The notes: generated by a model not told the origin, from the letters alone. A stretch of 64,000 bases of DNA from Isochrysis galbana (GCA_018136815.1 CM030933.1:2177344-2241343); one strand, 5' to 3'. Shown: positions 29,922-40,876, counted from the stretch's first letter. Numbers and translations are program-made.

Positions 29922-32079
29922 CAACTATCGTTATAAACGATAGGGTCATGGAGCGCGCCACGCTCCCACCCTCTCTCGCCGCCCACCCCGCCGCGCCGAC
30001 CGACCACGACATGACAGCTCACCAGGGTAGTGAACCTTATTAGCGTGGATTCCAAGACCGGTATGTAGTGGTACGTGTGTGATTCAAACTCTATTCTGTA
30101 GAAGTCTCTTATTATGTATCGCCATGCTATTACATAGAGGGTTTTTAGGCTATCTGGCGTGGTTTCTGCCGGGTATGCAAACAGTCTGTCTTTTGTTTTC
30201 TGTTTTTTTGGCCTATTTGGTTTCGGGGTGTAGTTAGCGATTGCGTCTAATGTGTCGAAGATCTTCCTCGTCGCGGGGCACCACGCTAGGTGACACGAAT
30301 CTTCTTGGTATTTGCCGCACATTCTGCATTTTCTCGTCGTGCTATTCTCGAATCTGTTCCTGGTACCTATCCTCCTGTGGGTGATGTGTTTGAAGTGTGG
30401 GTGTTTGTCGGTGTGTTTTAGCAACGGCAGGGTATATAGCTTGGCTATGTGTTTCCAGTCGTCTTTGGTGATGTCGAGGCGTTTTTCCCACGCTTTTCTG
30501 GCTGCCTGTGAGTCGTTGCGGCGTGCTGCTTTGAGCGCGACCTTTGTGATGTCGGAAACTGTGATCGCGTCGAGCGCGATTTTTCCCTTTTGTATCGCGT
30601 ACTCGTCAGCTAACGGGTACTCCATGTATCTGGGTCCTTTGTATCCATTCTCCCACCGCGCCGGTGGGTGATATCGTTGAAGTTCTTCGTCGTTAACTAC
30701 GTTGCCGGTGTCGGAAGTCTCTCCGAGGTAATCCGTGTTAGCGTGGATCCAAATGTTGTTGAGTTTTTTGATGTATTTCTCATCGTCTGAGACTCTAATT
30801 TCTTCTTGTTTCGCTTCCTCCGCACCTTGCGAGGCGTCTCTGTTATCTTCCAAGGAGGCCCTCTCCCTATGGTCGGGCGGTGGGCGTTCCGACGCTTTGT
30901 TGAGTATTTGTCGCGCGTGTTCGATTACCGCGCTCCATGAGTCTAGGAACTCCGATTTATGAATGGTTCGGTTTTCGTGTATAAATGTCTCTGGAAGGTG
31001 TTCGACATAGGCCGAGCACTCTTCTCTGCTGTAGGGTGTCGTGAAGGCGTCGTCCTTAAACACGTTGTGCACTACGTTGGTGTGCAGGGTCTCCCACATT
31101 CGTGCCCACGAGGCACGAATCGCTGGAGGAGGGAGGTGCGGGTTATGCCACAAGGGCTGCGAGAGCGCGCCCTCGCGCGTGAGGAACGAGGGTTGTATGT
31201 CTAGATCTCTGAAGTTCGCGATGGCCTCTCTCCAAAAAGTCGGGAGTGCCGGGTTGCCCATCAGGCTGCACGTCAGTGTTTTTATCGGGATCGTGGAGAG
31301 GACAGCGCCCCTTCCTAGTCCGGTGCGGCAGAACCATGCGTCGAGCGCGTGTTTCCATAGCGCTTTTCGCGCGTTAAGATAGTTTAGTATCCATTTGGAT
31401 TGCAGGGCCTTGATATGGGTCGGCCAGTGGAGGAGCCCTATTCCCATTGATCTCGTCGCACTTTTTTCGTGGGATATGGCATAGTGTGGGTGTTTGACCC
31501 ACTTATTTAGCTTGTTGGTGTGTGGGCTTGTCCAGAGGACAGCGTCGGCGGATCTTTGTATCCGCTTGTGGAACCATCTCGGGGCGGCTAGCGTCTGCAA
31601 CCAGTATCTAGGTGCATAGACCGTCGTGTCGAGTAGCACTAGGTCGCCCGCCTGGCTGAAAGACATTTCGTAGTTGGCGTCAGAGTCTGTTTGTTGATCT
31701 TCATTTTCTGATTCTGGGTCCTGAGAGGCAAGCCCGCGGAGGGTAGGGGTCAGTCGTGTCGCTGGCTGTCGTGCATGGAGGTGCCGCGGTTCAGGTTGTC
31801 TTGGGGGTCTTGGTGTAGGAGTGGGTGTTGGCTTCCTCTCCCTGTGTGGACAGAGATACATGATCCTTTTGTGCGTCAGACAGATTGTCAGAATGTTGTG
31901 CCCATAAGGGCCACCCGGCCGCGGGCCGCGCCGCCGAGGCGGCGCGACCCTCGTCGGGATGGGTGTGGCCTCTGCCGGGGCGGGGAGAAGGGAGATAAGG
32001 GCGCTGGCTGATGCGCAGTAGCAGTAGGATGCGCTGTCTAGCGACAGGTGTGTAGCCCAGAACCTTCAGATCTTTTTTT
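29922..32079 (+). mobile_element. LINE insertion with inverted interior and perfect target-site duplication
   Basis: Flanked by a 19-bp direct repeat TTTAGAGTACTAGTAGTAG at 29903-29921 and 32080-32098. At left, in plus orientation, is the LINE 5' end (CTATCGTT-ATA-AACGATAG, then ATGGAGCGCGCC encoding MERATLPPSLAAHP). At right, also plus, is the 3'UTR (about 31960-32079: GGGAGATAAGGGCGCTG, GTGTGTAGCCCAGAA, T-run). The middle (about 30005-31861) is in the opposite orientation: a 649-codon minus frame with an N-terminal linker, then the post-RT C-terminal domain (YWLQTLAAPRWFHKRIQRSA) and a zinc-knuckle-like CRMCGKYQEDSCHLAWC. The reverse transcriptase and endonuclease are missing. The duplication shows that all three segments arrived in one insertion or were rearranged inside it. 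Confidence 0.9.
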
Positions 32080-32247
32080 TTTAGAGTACTAGTAGTAGAG
32101 TAAAGTGGCTACATCGCCTCTCATGTCTCATGGCTTTTTTTTTTTGGACTACTGAGTACCCGGGTACTACTCCTCTAGAGCTACTCCCTAATCGACATCT
32201 CTCTCTCTTCTCTCTTCGAGCATGTGTGTGTGACCTGCCCATCGGAG

Positions 32248-33003
32248 ATGTCGATCCTCGGAGCGCTGCTGCTGGCGCTCTCGACGAGCAGCGCGACCGC
32301 CTTGCGCATCGGCCCGGTTGCGCGGCCCTGGGCGCCGATCAATGTGGCACGGCTGACACAATGCGCCGCCGCTGGAGAGGAAGAGCCCCTCGACCCGCGC
32401 AAGGCGCTGGAGGAGGTGGGCACCCTTCTAGAGCAAGTCAAGGCGCTGTGGACTGAGGGGTCGACTTGGAGTCCAGCAGAGCGCGATCAGAGGCAGCGCG
32501 ACCTCGTGACGCAGTATTTCCGCGTCTTCGTCCCTGCGGTGGCCTTCTCGGGCGTCCAGCTGGCTCTTTCGATCGGCGCATTCGTCATTGCACTCGTGGC
32601 GCTCAGTGTGAGCCACCGTGGGTACGATGACCTCGTCCGCATGAGCCAGGTGAGTTTTGCCCCACGTCACCGTAAAGACGGTCGTGCACAAGGTTTGTCT
32701 ATGGGACACATTACGCACCGCATATCCCTTCCCGATGATACGCAGAGCATCCCTCTGGTCGCCTCGGCTCTGGACAAGATCGACACTTCTCTCGGAAATG
32801 CTGCCATTGCGCTCCTCATTGTGGAGCTGCTTGGGCCTGCACTCATTGCCATCGCGCTTGCGGCGGCTCCCGGCGCCTCGGCATCGCTGAAAGTGAAGCT
32901 GAACGATTGGGGCCTGCCTGATAGGCTATTGCCACCCAAACCAATTTCGAGCACAGAGGCAGGGCCGGCTTCAACAGGCTCTTTGTCGGCCAAAGAAAAA
33001 TGA
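32248..33003 (+). CDS. Probable plastid membrane protein with bipartite leader
   Basis: The ATG at 32248 gives MSILGALLLALSTSSATALR, a clean signal peptide; the ATG at 32224 would precede it awkwardly. An in-frame 96-bp intron at 32650-32745 (CAG|GTGAGT donor) is likely, joining YDDLVRMSQ to SIPLVASALDKIDTSLG. The mature part has a short acidic region, a helical DQRQRDLVTQYFRVFVPAVAF, and two hydrophobic segments (about VQLALSIGAFVIALVALSV and AIALLIVELLGPALIAIALA), then a basic C-terminal tail. Leader plus two membrane helices suggest a thylakoid or inner envelope protein. The family is not identified; spliced length is about 219 residues. Confidence 0.7.
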   Translation: MSILGALLLALSTSSATALRIGPVARPWAPINVARLTQCAAAGEEEPLDPRKALEEVGTLLEQVKALWTEGSTWSPAERDQRQRDLVTQYFRVFVPAVAFSGVQLALSIGAFVIALVALSVSHRGYDDLVRMSQVSFAPRHRKDGRAQGLSMGHITHRISLPDDTQSIPLVASALDKIDTSLGNAAIALLIVELLGPALIAIALAAAPGASASLKVKLNDWGLPDRLLPPKPISSTEAGPASTGSLSAKEK

Positions 33004-33770
33004 TTTGCCATTGGATGCATTGTGAATTCCTCCCTCGACTTGGAAGATTGTTGATGTCAACCAACTTCATGCTCGGTGTTCCTCGCTACGGAGGATCCTC
33101 CTTGGGTCCATGGCAGCCTATCATTCACCCTCGTGAGATGTAGTTGAATCATTGCTCAACATATTTGTGGCTTGAGCGGCTCAGCCGAAGGCTAGGTTGG
33201 CCTGCTGATTGGCGGATGTGTGTCAATGCCATGTGATTCTTGTTGTGTCTCAGTCGACTGTTGAGCTCCCGCTGCTTCCTGAACGCGAGCGCTCCCATGC
33301 CTCCATTGCTCGCTCCCTACTCTCTGTAAAGCTGGATGTGGTGTACGAGTTACCGCCCCTGGCCTCTTGAACCTGCTGCTGCTTCCTTGCCTTCCTTTCC
33401 AGAGTTAGAGTTAGCTCGTTTCCGATCGTTTCCGCGTGTCTGTTCTTGGATGATGGCCATCCCGTTGTGTTTTTTCGGACCGTCGTCTGATTTCGTTCCC
33501 TGTGGTGGGCGCCACGCTGCACCCCCCCCCCCGCTCTCCCCCCACTCCCCACGCAGTCCTTCTTCCTCCTCATCGTGCTCTCTCTCTCTCTCCCCACATT
33601 CATCTTGTTCAAGTCGAGCGCGTGGGACAGCCGTGGGCAGGCCCATACCGAGTGGCGAGACGAGGGCTAAGTGTAGCATGGTCTTAGCGACGCAAAGACG
33701 CAAAGAGGGGAGGAGATCGGAGGACACCTTAAGGTGGTCCGCGGATGAGAATGAGAGGGCCCACCCTCCG
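33004..33770. other. Intergenic, low complexity
   Basis: Contains a C run at 33521-33530 and CT-rich stretches (33570-33600). No family-like coding text on either strand. Confidence 0.4.
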
Positions 33771-33780
33771 GTATAAAATT
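33771..33780 (+). promoter_or_regulatory. TATA-like element close to the start codon
   Basis: GGTATAAAAT lies about 25-30 bp upstream of the ATG at 33802. That spacing would leave almost no 5'UTR, as in many large DNA virus genes. Suggestive only. Confidence 0.35.
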
Positions 33781-33801
33781 TCTCCTACGGTTCCCGGGAC
33801 C

Positions 33802-34341
33802 ATGGCGATGAGTGCCCCTGAACCCGGTGTCCAAAAGTACGCGACCCGTGACAATGGCGGCGTGGGCTTTGTCGCGTCCGTTGCACAGCGCGATGACGGT
33901 AGGCACTTGGTCGATGTACACGGCGAAGCCTCGCATCACGCGTTCGTGTGCGAGGACATGTTTGTTGGCATCAGCCACCTCTGCCCATTGACTGTATTGT
34001 CAGGAGGGTACGACAGAGTGAACGAGCTCAATGAAGCAGGGAACTCTTTGCTCTTCTACATCGGCGACCTCAAGTACGTCTTCGTGGGCATCGAAGTGTT
34101 CGAATTTGAGGCCGTCGACGAGATCGTCGCATTCGTATCGCCTGTAGGAGCGAACGACTTTCCGTATCCCTACGCCATCGATAAGACCGGTAGGCATTAC
34201 CTCATGCTCGAAAAGAAGCAGGGGTACATTGACCCGTACCACAGCTTTTACGACATCGAAAAGAAGTTCAAGCTGACACACGAGGAGTGCGGTATACATT
34301 CGATGCGCTCATTGAAGACGATCCTTTCAAGACAAGTGTGA
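33802..34341 (+). CDS. Giant-virus-like (NCLDV-type) protein of unknown function
   Basis: About 179 residues, uninterrupted, from the ATG at 33802. The segment from YVFVGIEVFEFEAVDEIVAF through VSPVGANDFPYPYAID to HYLMLEK strongly resembles a small protein family I associate with algal and protist large DNA viruses, where a SPVGNNDVPYPYA-type motif is the hallmark. No catalytic residues or membrane segments are evident and the role is unknown. Its open frame suggests recent acquisition or selection. A host family with the same motif cannot be excluded without a search. Confidence 0.6.
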   Translation: MAMSAPEPGVQKYATRDNGGVGFVASVAQRDDGRHLVDVHGEASHHAFVCEDMFVGISHLCPLTVLSGGYDRVNELNEAGNSLLFYIGDLKYVFVGIEVFEFEAVDEIVAFVSPVGANDFPYPYAIDKTGRHYLMLEKKQGYIDPYHSFYDIEKKFKLTHEECGIHSMRSLKTILSRQV

Positions 34342-35150
34342 GGAGAGGTCCACGTCATGCGTGACGAGGAGGCCGCTGGAATTTTCATCGAGGGCGGGGG
34401 CACGCACTAGTAACCATGCATCCCCTTGCTCACAGGAGCGCCCTCATGGTGAGCTAGGCCCGGTGTCCTAGGACCGAGCTTTTTTGTATTTGATGTTGCT
34501 CGGCCAGAGTCCCCACGGGAGGGGAAGAAACCCTGAGGGAAAGGAGACCAAATGAAGGCAAGCCGCCTAAGAGCCACTGCTCCGTGCACACTGCCACCTG
34601 TCCAGCTGCCACTGCCTCTGCCACGACAGCGGCTGCCTCTTCATCGTCGGGTGGGCCGCACTCCGGGCACAGAAGCGTAGACGACGTGGGCAGATGGCCA
34701 CGCTGCAATTGCACCACGTGCAGAGGCGGCGCAGCATGCTCAGGGGCCGCAGAACCTGCGCTGAGGAGCCCACCTAACTCCACTGGAATGGTGCCCAGCG
34801 GGCCGTCGAAGGCAGGCATCCCATTCATCGCCACGGCCTCCCTTGGGAAGGGAGAGCTCCTCGCTGGAGAGCGCGCGCCCCGCCGCCCACCTGCCGATTT
34901 CCCACCTCTTACTAAATCTAAATCCTACGGAACCACCTTAAGCGTACGCCAAGGCACATGGGGACTATGAGCCCCTTCTAATACAAAACTCCAGACACAT
35001 CTCTTCCTATTTTCTGACAACGACGATGATGATGGAGGGGGCGAGCAAAACTCCGTTCCTGTCTCTCTCCTCGTCATTCAAATCACCTGTACTCCGGGGG
35101 ATCTCTTCTAGCATCTCCTTCTAGTCGTCTCTCCCCGTCCGCCCACCATG
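34342..35150. other. Intergenic, no clear gene
   Basis: Two overlapping opposed frames (34584-34970 plus, 34454-34834 minus) are Ala/Ser/Gly-rich with no recognisable domain. I do not call either. Confidence 0.4.
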
Positions 35151-35181
35151 ATGACGGTTCGCTCCCCCACCCACCCCTCTT

Positions 35182-35233
35182 TTTCTCTCTCTCTTTCGCT
35201 CTCTCTCTCTCTCTCTCTCTCCCTCTCTCTTTC

Positions 35234-35267
<34 letters not shown>
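35182..35267. repeat. CT microsatellite followed by C run
   Basis: Pyrimidine-only stretch, CT units then about 32 C, in the promoter region of the deubiquitinase gene. Confidence 0.95.
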
Positions 35268-35269
<2 letters not shown>

Positions 35270-35514
35270 TCTCTCTGTGTCTTGGACTCCGGTCTTTAGT
35301 AATCCCCTTTTGAGACGTAATATCCTCGAATACAAGGAATGGCCGCTCGGAGAGAGTGGGGAGAGGAGAGAGGGGCTCCGGCGGGCGAGGAGGAGAGGAG
35401 CAAGAGAGGCTCCTCCCCCGCGCGTGCTGCCCGCCCCCCTCCCGGTCTTCCCGCCGCCACCCTCCGCCTCTCCTTCCCCCCGCTCCGCCCCGCGCCTGCA
35501 ACTCTGGGGCGGCG

Positions 35515-37131
35515 ATGCTCGATGGCGAGAATGAGTTTGTGATCAAGCGCATCTGGTTCCACGACATGGAGACTTGTATGCTCATGCAGAATCAGAACGG
35601 GCCGTGCCCGCTGCTCGCACTCGCCAATGTTCTCTTCCTGCGCGGCGCGCTCACGCCGCCACACCCAGACCTACCCAAGATTCACATCTCGGAGCTGACG
35701 GCGATGCTTGCCGAGTACATGCTCGACGTGAACAAGCCCTCCGAGGTCGACGATGAGATGCGCGCCAACCTGCGGCAGAACCTGCAGGACGGCATGTCGC
35801 TCTTCCCAAAACTGCAGCGTGGGCTCGATGTCAATGTCAAGTTCCATGCAGTCGATGCCTTCGAGTACTCTGAGGACCTGCTTCTCTTCGATCTGCTGCA
35901 TGTTCGTCTGCTGCACGGCTGGCTCGTCGACCCGCAGGACAGTGAGACATGCGCTGCAGTGGGCAACCTGACCTATAATCAGGTGGTTGAGCGAATAATT
36001 GAGTTCCAATCTCTCGTGAATGAAGGCGGGCAAGAGGATCCGCAGGCTGGTCCGCAAAAACAAGTCAACGGTGTGCAACGAGCCGGGGGCGGGTCTGGGG
36101 GAGCACCAAACGCTCCGAGCAACGACGACGAGCTGAAGCGCGCTCTTGCTTTGAGTATGGATGAGGTGCCATCAGGCCAGCGAGAACGCCACGATGGCCT
36201 GAGCACTAGGGCGAGTACGGACTCCGTGGACGACGCGCAAACACCATCAGACGCTGCGGGTGAGCATGATGAGCCGGTCCCCTCTCCGGTGTTTGATCCG
36301 TTCCCATCGGTCCAACAGAATGCACCTACCGTGGCCTCTAGCCGTGAAGATGAGGCGAAGCCCGATACCAATCCCGCACCTGCGCCAAACGCTCGCTCTA
36401 CCGAGGCGATTGTTCGCGATGGTTTGCTGTTGCAAGAGTGGCTCCAGCGGAGTGCGTCGCAGTTGAGCTACTATGGCCTTGAACGGCTACACACGGATGT
36501 CTCTGATCGCGAGCTATGCGTTTTCTTTCGAAACAATCATTTTGCCACAATCACCAAGCACGAGGGCGAGCTCTACCTACTCATGACCGATCTAGGTTAC
36601 GCGCGCGAGCCCCTCATCGTATGGGAGAGATTGAACCAAATCGACGGTGACTCTACCTTGTGCACATCGTACTTTCAGCGCGTGGACGAGTCTGAAACAG
36701 CGACGGCAACTGAGGCAGCATCAGTCGCTGCATTTGAAGCACAGTTCGCAGAAGCGGAAGCTGCTAGAGCGGCGGAGGCCGCATTCAATGCCAGCAGGGA
36801 AGGGCGCGGGAACCTGCCTGCTGATGGCGCCAGTCTCACAGCTGGTGGCTATGCCGTTCCCGACCGTGTTGATCCAGACTTGGCACTCGCACTGCAGCTC
36901 CAGCGAGAGGAGGAGGCGATGGTGCGGCAAGCTGAGGCGCACGCACATGAGCTACAACAGCAGCAACAGCTTGCTGGGCAACATGCGCAACCTCTGCCAA
37001 GGGGATACCCGCAGGCCACTGTGGTCGAGCGGCAGCGGCAGCAGTACTATGGCAGCCAAGGTCAATCAAGACCCCGTCCACAGCCACCCCAACGAAGCGG
37101 GACAAACGGTGGCGGTTGTATGATTCAATGA
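35515..37131 (+). CDS. MINDY-family deubiquitinase (MINDY-1/2 type)
   Basis: About 538 residues from the ATG at 35515. The catalytic core begins FVIKRIWFHDMETCMLMQNQ and includes NGPCPLLALANVL, where the Cys is the nucleophile and the preceding Gln forms the oxyanion hole; FRNNHFATITKH supplies the catalytic His. MINDY enzymes trim K48-linked polyubiquitin from the distal end. Between the two halves is a low-complexity insert (about 36030-36400) with a UIM-like DDELKRALALSMDE. A second UIM-like motif, DPDLALALQLQREEE, lies near 36870-36915, before a Gln-rich tail. The last four residues, CMIQ, form a CaaX-like box, so C-terminal prenylation and membrane attachment are possible. Single exon. 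Confidence 0.92.
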   Translation: MLDGENEFVIKRIWFHDMETCMLMQNQNGPCPLLALANVLFLRGALTPPHPDLPKIHISELTAMLAEYMLDVNKPSEVDDEMRANLRQNLQDGMSLFPKLQRGLDVNVKFHAVDAFEYSEDLLLFDLLHVRLLHGWLVDPQDSETCAAVGNLTYNQVVERIIEFQSLVNEGGQEDPQAGPQKQVNGVQRAGGGSGGAPNAPSNDDELKRALALSMDEVPSGQRERHDGLSTRASTDSVDDAQTPSDAAGEHDEPVPSPVFDPFPSVQQNAPTVASSREDEAKPDTNPAPAPNARSTEAIVRDGLLLQEWLQRSASQLSYYGLERLHTDVSDRELCVFFRNNHFATITKHEGELYLLMTDLGYAREPLIVWERLNQIDGDSTLCTSYFQRVDESETATATEAASVAAFEAQFAEAEAARAAEAAFNASREGRGNLPADGASLTAGGYAVPDRVDPDLALALQLQREEEAMVRQAEAHAHELQQQQQLAGQHAQPLPRGYPQATVVERQRQQYYGSQGQSRPRPQPPQRSGTNGGGCMIQ

Positions 37132-37569
37132 CGCTCCAGCGATTCGGGTTTGATGTCAAGGGCAACGGACCGCAGAGCAAAATGCTTTGATACCGGGACT
37201 AATTTTGCATAGCAGCATGTTGATGGGGTCTGTCGCATGTGCGACCTGTGGCTCTTCGCGCCGTAGTAGTCGCGAAAAGTGTGCTCGCGATGGGCATCCC
37301 ACGGGCCACGGCAGTTGTGATCCAAGCTCAACCCAAGTGTCAGTCATCGTAAGGCGAGGGGCTAGGGGTGGGTTACGTAATCGAATCATTTTCTTAATAT
37401 TCTCACCGCGCACGCGGCCTTGAGCCCACTACGCTTGTTGCGGGTAAGGGGGTGTTGACAACCCATGCTAGGCTCACCGGGGGCTCTCTTACCCTAACCC
37501 TGGCGAGCCTGTATGCCCGTTGTGGTGCTCGCGGGCAAACTGGATTTTGATTTTGATTAGGATTATCTC
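37132..37569. other. Intergenic with a dispersed repeat end
   Basis: Holds the 3' flank of the deubiquitinase gene and, near 37391-37425, a copy of the TTCTTAATATTCTCACCGC end family also seen at 9700, 44030, 44560 and 44850. No gene. Confidence 0.45.
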
Positions 37570-40500
37570 TTAAGACGCGAAGCACCTTCGGAGGTGCTGC
37601 GCGCCGGCGCGGCGCCGCTGCGCCAGCTCCCATGCCTCCCAGGCCCCCCTGTGGTTGGTAGGAGTGGTATGGGAGTGTGGGTGGATACCCATTCTAGCCC
37701 CCATAGCCGTAACTCGTCCCCATTCGACGCTCGACGCGCTCCAGGTACGCTTTTGTACTACCGAAGCGGCTATGCGCGCACACGCCACGAAAGGTGCTTT
37801 AGTTGCCCTGAGTACTAGCGCTTCTCCACGCAGCTGCACACGCACGAGCACGCATCTGACTATCCGCCTGACCCATTCAAACACTCCCGGCACCTCCCCG
37901 CTCACTGAGACGCACCCAGACTGACTACACAGCCCCACCTACCCCACCCACCCACGCCGTCCGACTCTCAGTTGTCCTCGTCGTCGGTCTCTGGCTCGCA
38001 GTCCGAATCAACGAGGCGCCTCTTCGTGCCGCGCGTCTTCGCTGGCTTCTTTGACGACTTTTTGTTGCTTGGTGGCGTGGCGACCGTCATGTCGTCTTGC
38101 GCTCGCGCGAGACGGTGGAAGATGCTGTAGCACGCTGGGTGGTAAGCGTGCTCGCACTTCATGCACCAAACGCCTGAGCCTGCTTTAGCCCGCGGTGCCT
38201 GCTTATGTCGATGGGAGGAGCTACTCACCTTAGTAGCTGCTTCCGGGCAGGAGTATAAGCCGCAGTAGGCGCGCCCACGCTCGATCGCCCACTTAGGCAC
38301 TTTCCTGATAACATGCTCTGACATGTCCTCATCTTCTCCGCACAGGTGCTCGTCGTGTAAGCGTGGGCGGCCGACGCGCGGCCGCTGGCAGCGGCGATTC
38401 GACGATTGGATGAGGTCTTCGAGCTGTTGCGGCGAGCTCGTTGCGATATCGATGGGCTTTTCGCCGCCGCGCCGATGGTTGACACCTTCGACGAACAAGC
38501 CCTCGGAGATCTTCTCCAAAAACGTGAAGTGGCTCATCGGCATCTTGTCCTTCGTCTTTTTCTCTTTTTGCTTTAGGCTTTCGAGTCTGGAAGGGAGGGG
38601 CAGGTGGAGGGTGTCAGAGTGTTGTTCACACGTGTGCAAAGGACGGTAGGAGCCCATCAGTGAACCGATCGTCGTTTGTCAGTGCGAGTTTGAGTGCCTT
38701 GTGTTGCCTGCGCCTGCTGCTTGCGCTTGCTGTTACGCTGTGGCAAAATCAAAACAAAAAAAACACAAAAAATTAAGTTACCTGCGTGTGTTGCCAGCTG
38801 GTGAGTCAGATGTCGACACCCCAATCGAAATGAGAGCCCGCACAGCCTCCAGTTCTTCAGCTTTTTCAATTTCAAACTGCCTTTTGTACAAGACGTATGC
38901 ATTGTCGCAACAAGCTTTGAGGAGGCCCTTGAAAACGGGATGCCACCATTTGCGATCACGCCAGCCCATGCCATCCAAGTTGTAGTAATGGGAGAGCTGA
39001 TCGAAGCGATCAACATTATTCATGTTCTGGTTGTAATCGTGGATCAATTCTAGGCGTGGGATGTCTATCTCTATTTTCTCTTTAGTGGCAGCGTCGTAAA
39101 CCTTCTTTGTCACGTTCACAAACTCCGCTGACGTGTGGATTGTCGACATCATGTGCACAGGCCCATTGTCAAAGTATGACACACACAAAACGCGCGGCTC
39201 TTCACGGGTCACGGCAGATTTCACGCGCTCCGCGGGCGGCTTGCACTTTATGGAGTCCAGGATGGCCTTGCTCAAGCCCACCTTATTTGGTTGTCTGCAC
39301 TGCGCAGGTACGCCGCGATTGGTGCGACAGGTGCCATTGGTGAGCACCCTGGGCACTTTGATGGAGATCTCTTTACCATACTCCGGGCCGCCCGGCATCG
39401 TAGTTGTGTACGACCCTCCTATTGCCAATGCTGAGCACACCTCCAAAGATGGGTACAAGTTGTCCCAATAAATCTTGGAGCCGTCCAACTTCAGCTTGGA
39501 GAGCAGCAACAAGCAACGATTGTGCAACGGCGACCACTGTTTGACAAAGGTCGGAGCCGTGTTATCGCCGCGGAAGACGCAGTAATACATGTAGCCACCA
39601 TCAAGAACGAGAGAGTCCGCCTGAATGCCGTCGCCCGCGCGCTTATACTTGCCTGAGCGTTGCTTCAAGTCAGACATCCGCCCTTGGAAGCCCCACGTTA
39701 TCTCGTCAATTGAAGCCTTCTCGCCCGGAATCACACACTTCATTGAATTTTCGAGAAAATGATCGAGCAATGGCCGCACCTTTGAGAGCACATCCCATTT
39801 GGGCGAAACACCCTTCTTCACTTCTGCCATCGGGTCCGAAATGTGAAAGAGCGCCGTGAGTTCTCGAAATCGTTGCCGTGTAAGGAGATCGCCAGCGCGT
39901 GTGCCTTTCAGCGCCCAACCTGTCGAGTGTAGCATCTCCATAGAAGGCACCGGATTCAGTCCGTTCAAGATGAGAACGGCAAAGTACCAACTTATGTCAG
40001 TGAGTGTGAATCGCGCCGCCCGGATGACCTTCTCTTTGCCCAAGGCAATAAGATAGCCTTGGTACTTGTTGGTGGTGGCAACCATCTTCTCACGCATGCT
40101 GACGTGCATCATCTTGTTGAACCAAGAAAAAGGATGCGATGATGCATCGAGACCAACCTGGGCCGCGGGTGCCCAATTGGATTCGCCTTGGAAAGGGGTG
40201 CGTGAGATAGGCCTCGTCGCACTACTCAAAGCTTCCCAATGCCAAGGAATCTCGGGGGGCCGAGCACAGCTCTTTGACGGCAGCGCCCGCAGTAGCGGAG
40301 CACTTTGAGCAATGCCACTCCGAAGACGCTCGGCGAGCGTGGTCTTATCGCCTGAAGTTGAGAGGCCGCGCCACATGAGATGCATCTTCATCTCAGCCAC
40401 CTTCAGGCTCCCCACCCTTTCGATGGTGAGCGTCTCGAGACCGGGTGGGCAAGCCATTTGGTGCGTCTTGTCCGCGGCAGCGGCAGCAACCGCAACAGCG

Positions 40501-40876
40501 GCAGAGGCGGCGGGGGGAGGCTCGCTAGGCGTTGCTGCCGCGGAAGGTTCTGAGCTACTAGCGGCGAGCATCTCCTCGACAAGACGTCCCCAGCCGCCTA
40601 CGCCTTCGCCATGGCGCGCGCTCGATCGCCCCACCTCCACCTCCACCTCGACGGCGTCCTCAACGCCCTCGTCCTCGTCCTCGTCGCCCGCAAACAGGTA
40701 TGGCTCGGGATTTTCGGGCGGGACCTCGTCGTCTGAGGGTAGACCCTCGTCCCATTGGTCCATGCCCCCCTCCACGCCCCTCTCACTGCCCTCCAGACCC
40801 CCAGCGGCCGGCGTGCTCATGGCCCAAGAGAGGGGGCCTCGAAGCACCTTCGCGGGTGCTTCCCCCGGCGCTTTAA
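37570..40876 (-). mobile_element. piggyBac-type transposon flanked by TTAA
   Basis: TTAA at 37570-37573 and 40873-40876 bracket a 3.3 kb unit containing the transposase gene. Both ends carry a related hairpin within about 20 bp of the TTAA: GAAGCACCTTCGGAGGTGCT at left and GAAGCACCTTCGCGGGTGCT at right (read on plus). TTAA duplication is the signature of piggyBac insertion. Element size fits the superfamily. Confidence 0.85.
37968..40820 (-). CDS. piggyBac-like transposase (DDE_Tnp_1_7)
   Basis: Two exons, 40820-38782 and 38586-37968, joined through a 195-bp intron (GTAACT donor; ...CTTCCAG acceptor), giving about 885 residues. The three catalytic aspartates are in place: KASIDEITWGFQGR, IYWDNLYPSLEV and NNVDRFDQLSHYY. 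The C-terminal exon has the cysteine-rich domain (YCGLYSCPEA, then WCMKCEHAYHPACYSIFH) and a basic, nuclear-signal-like stretch before an acidic end. The N terminus is acidic and disordered. The ATG at 40820 is chosen because the next upstream ATG (40904) lies outside the TTAA boundary. No stop or frameshift is seen, so the copy may be competent or recently active. Confidence 0.92.

Noticed and set aside
34454-34970. Overlapping opposed frames of about 127 codons
   Set aside because: Ala/Gly/Ser-rich with no conserved motif on either strand.
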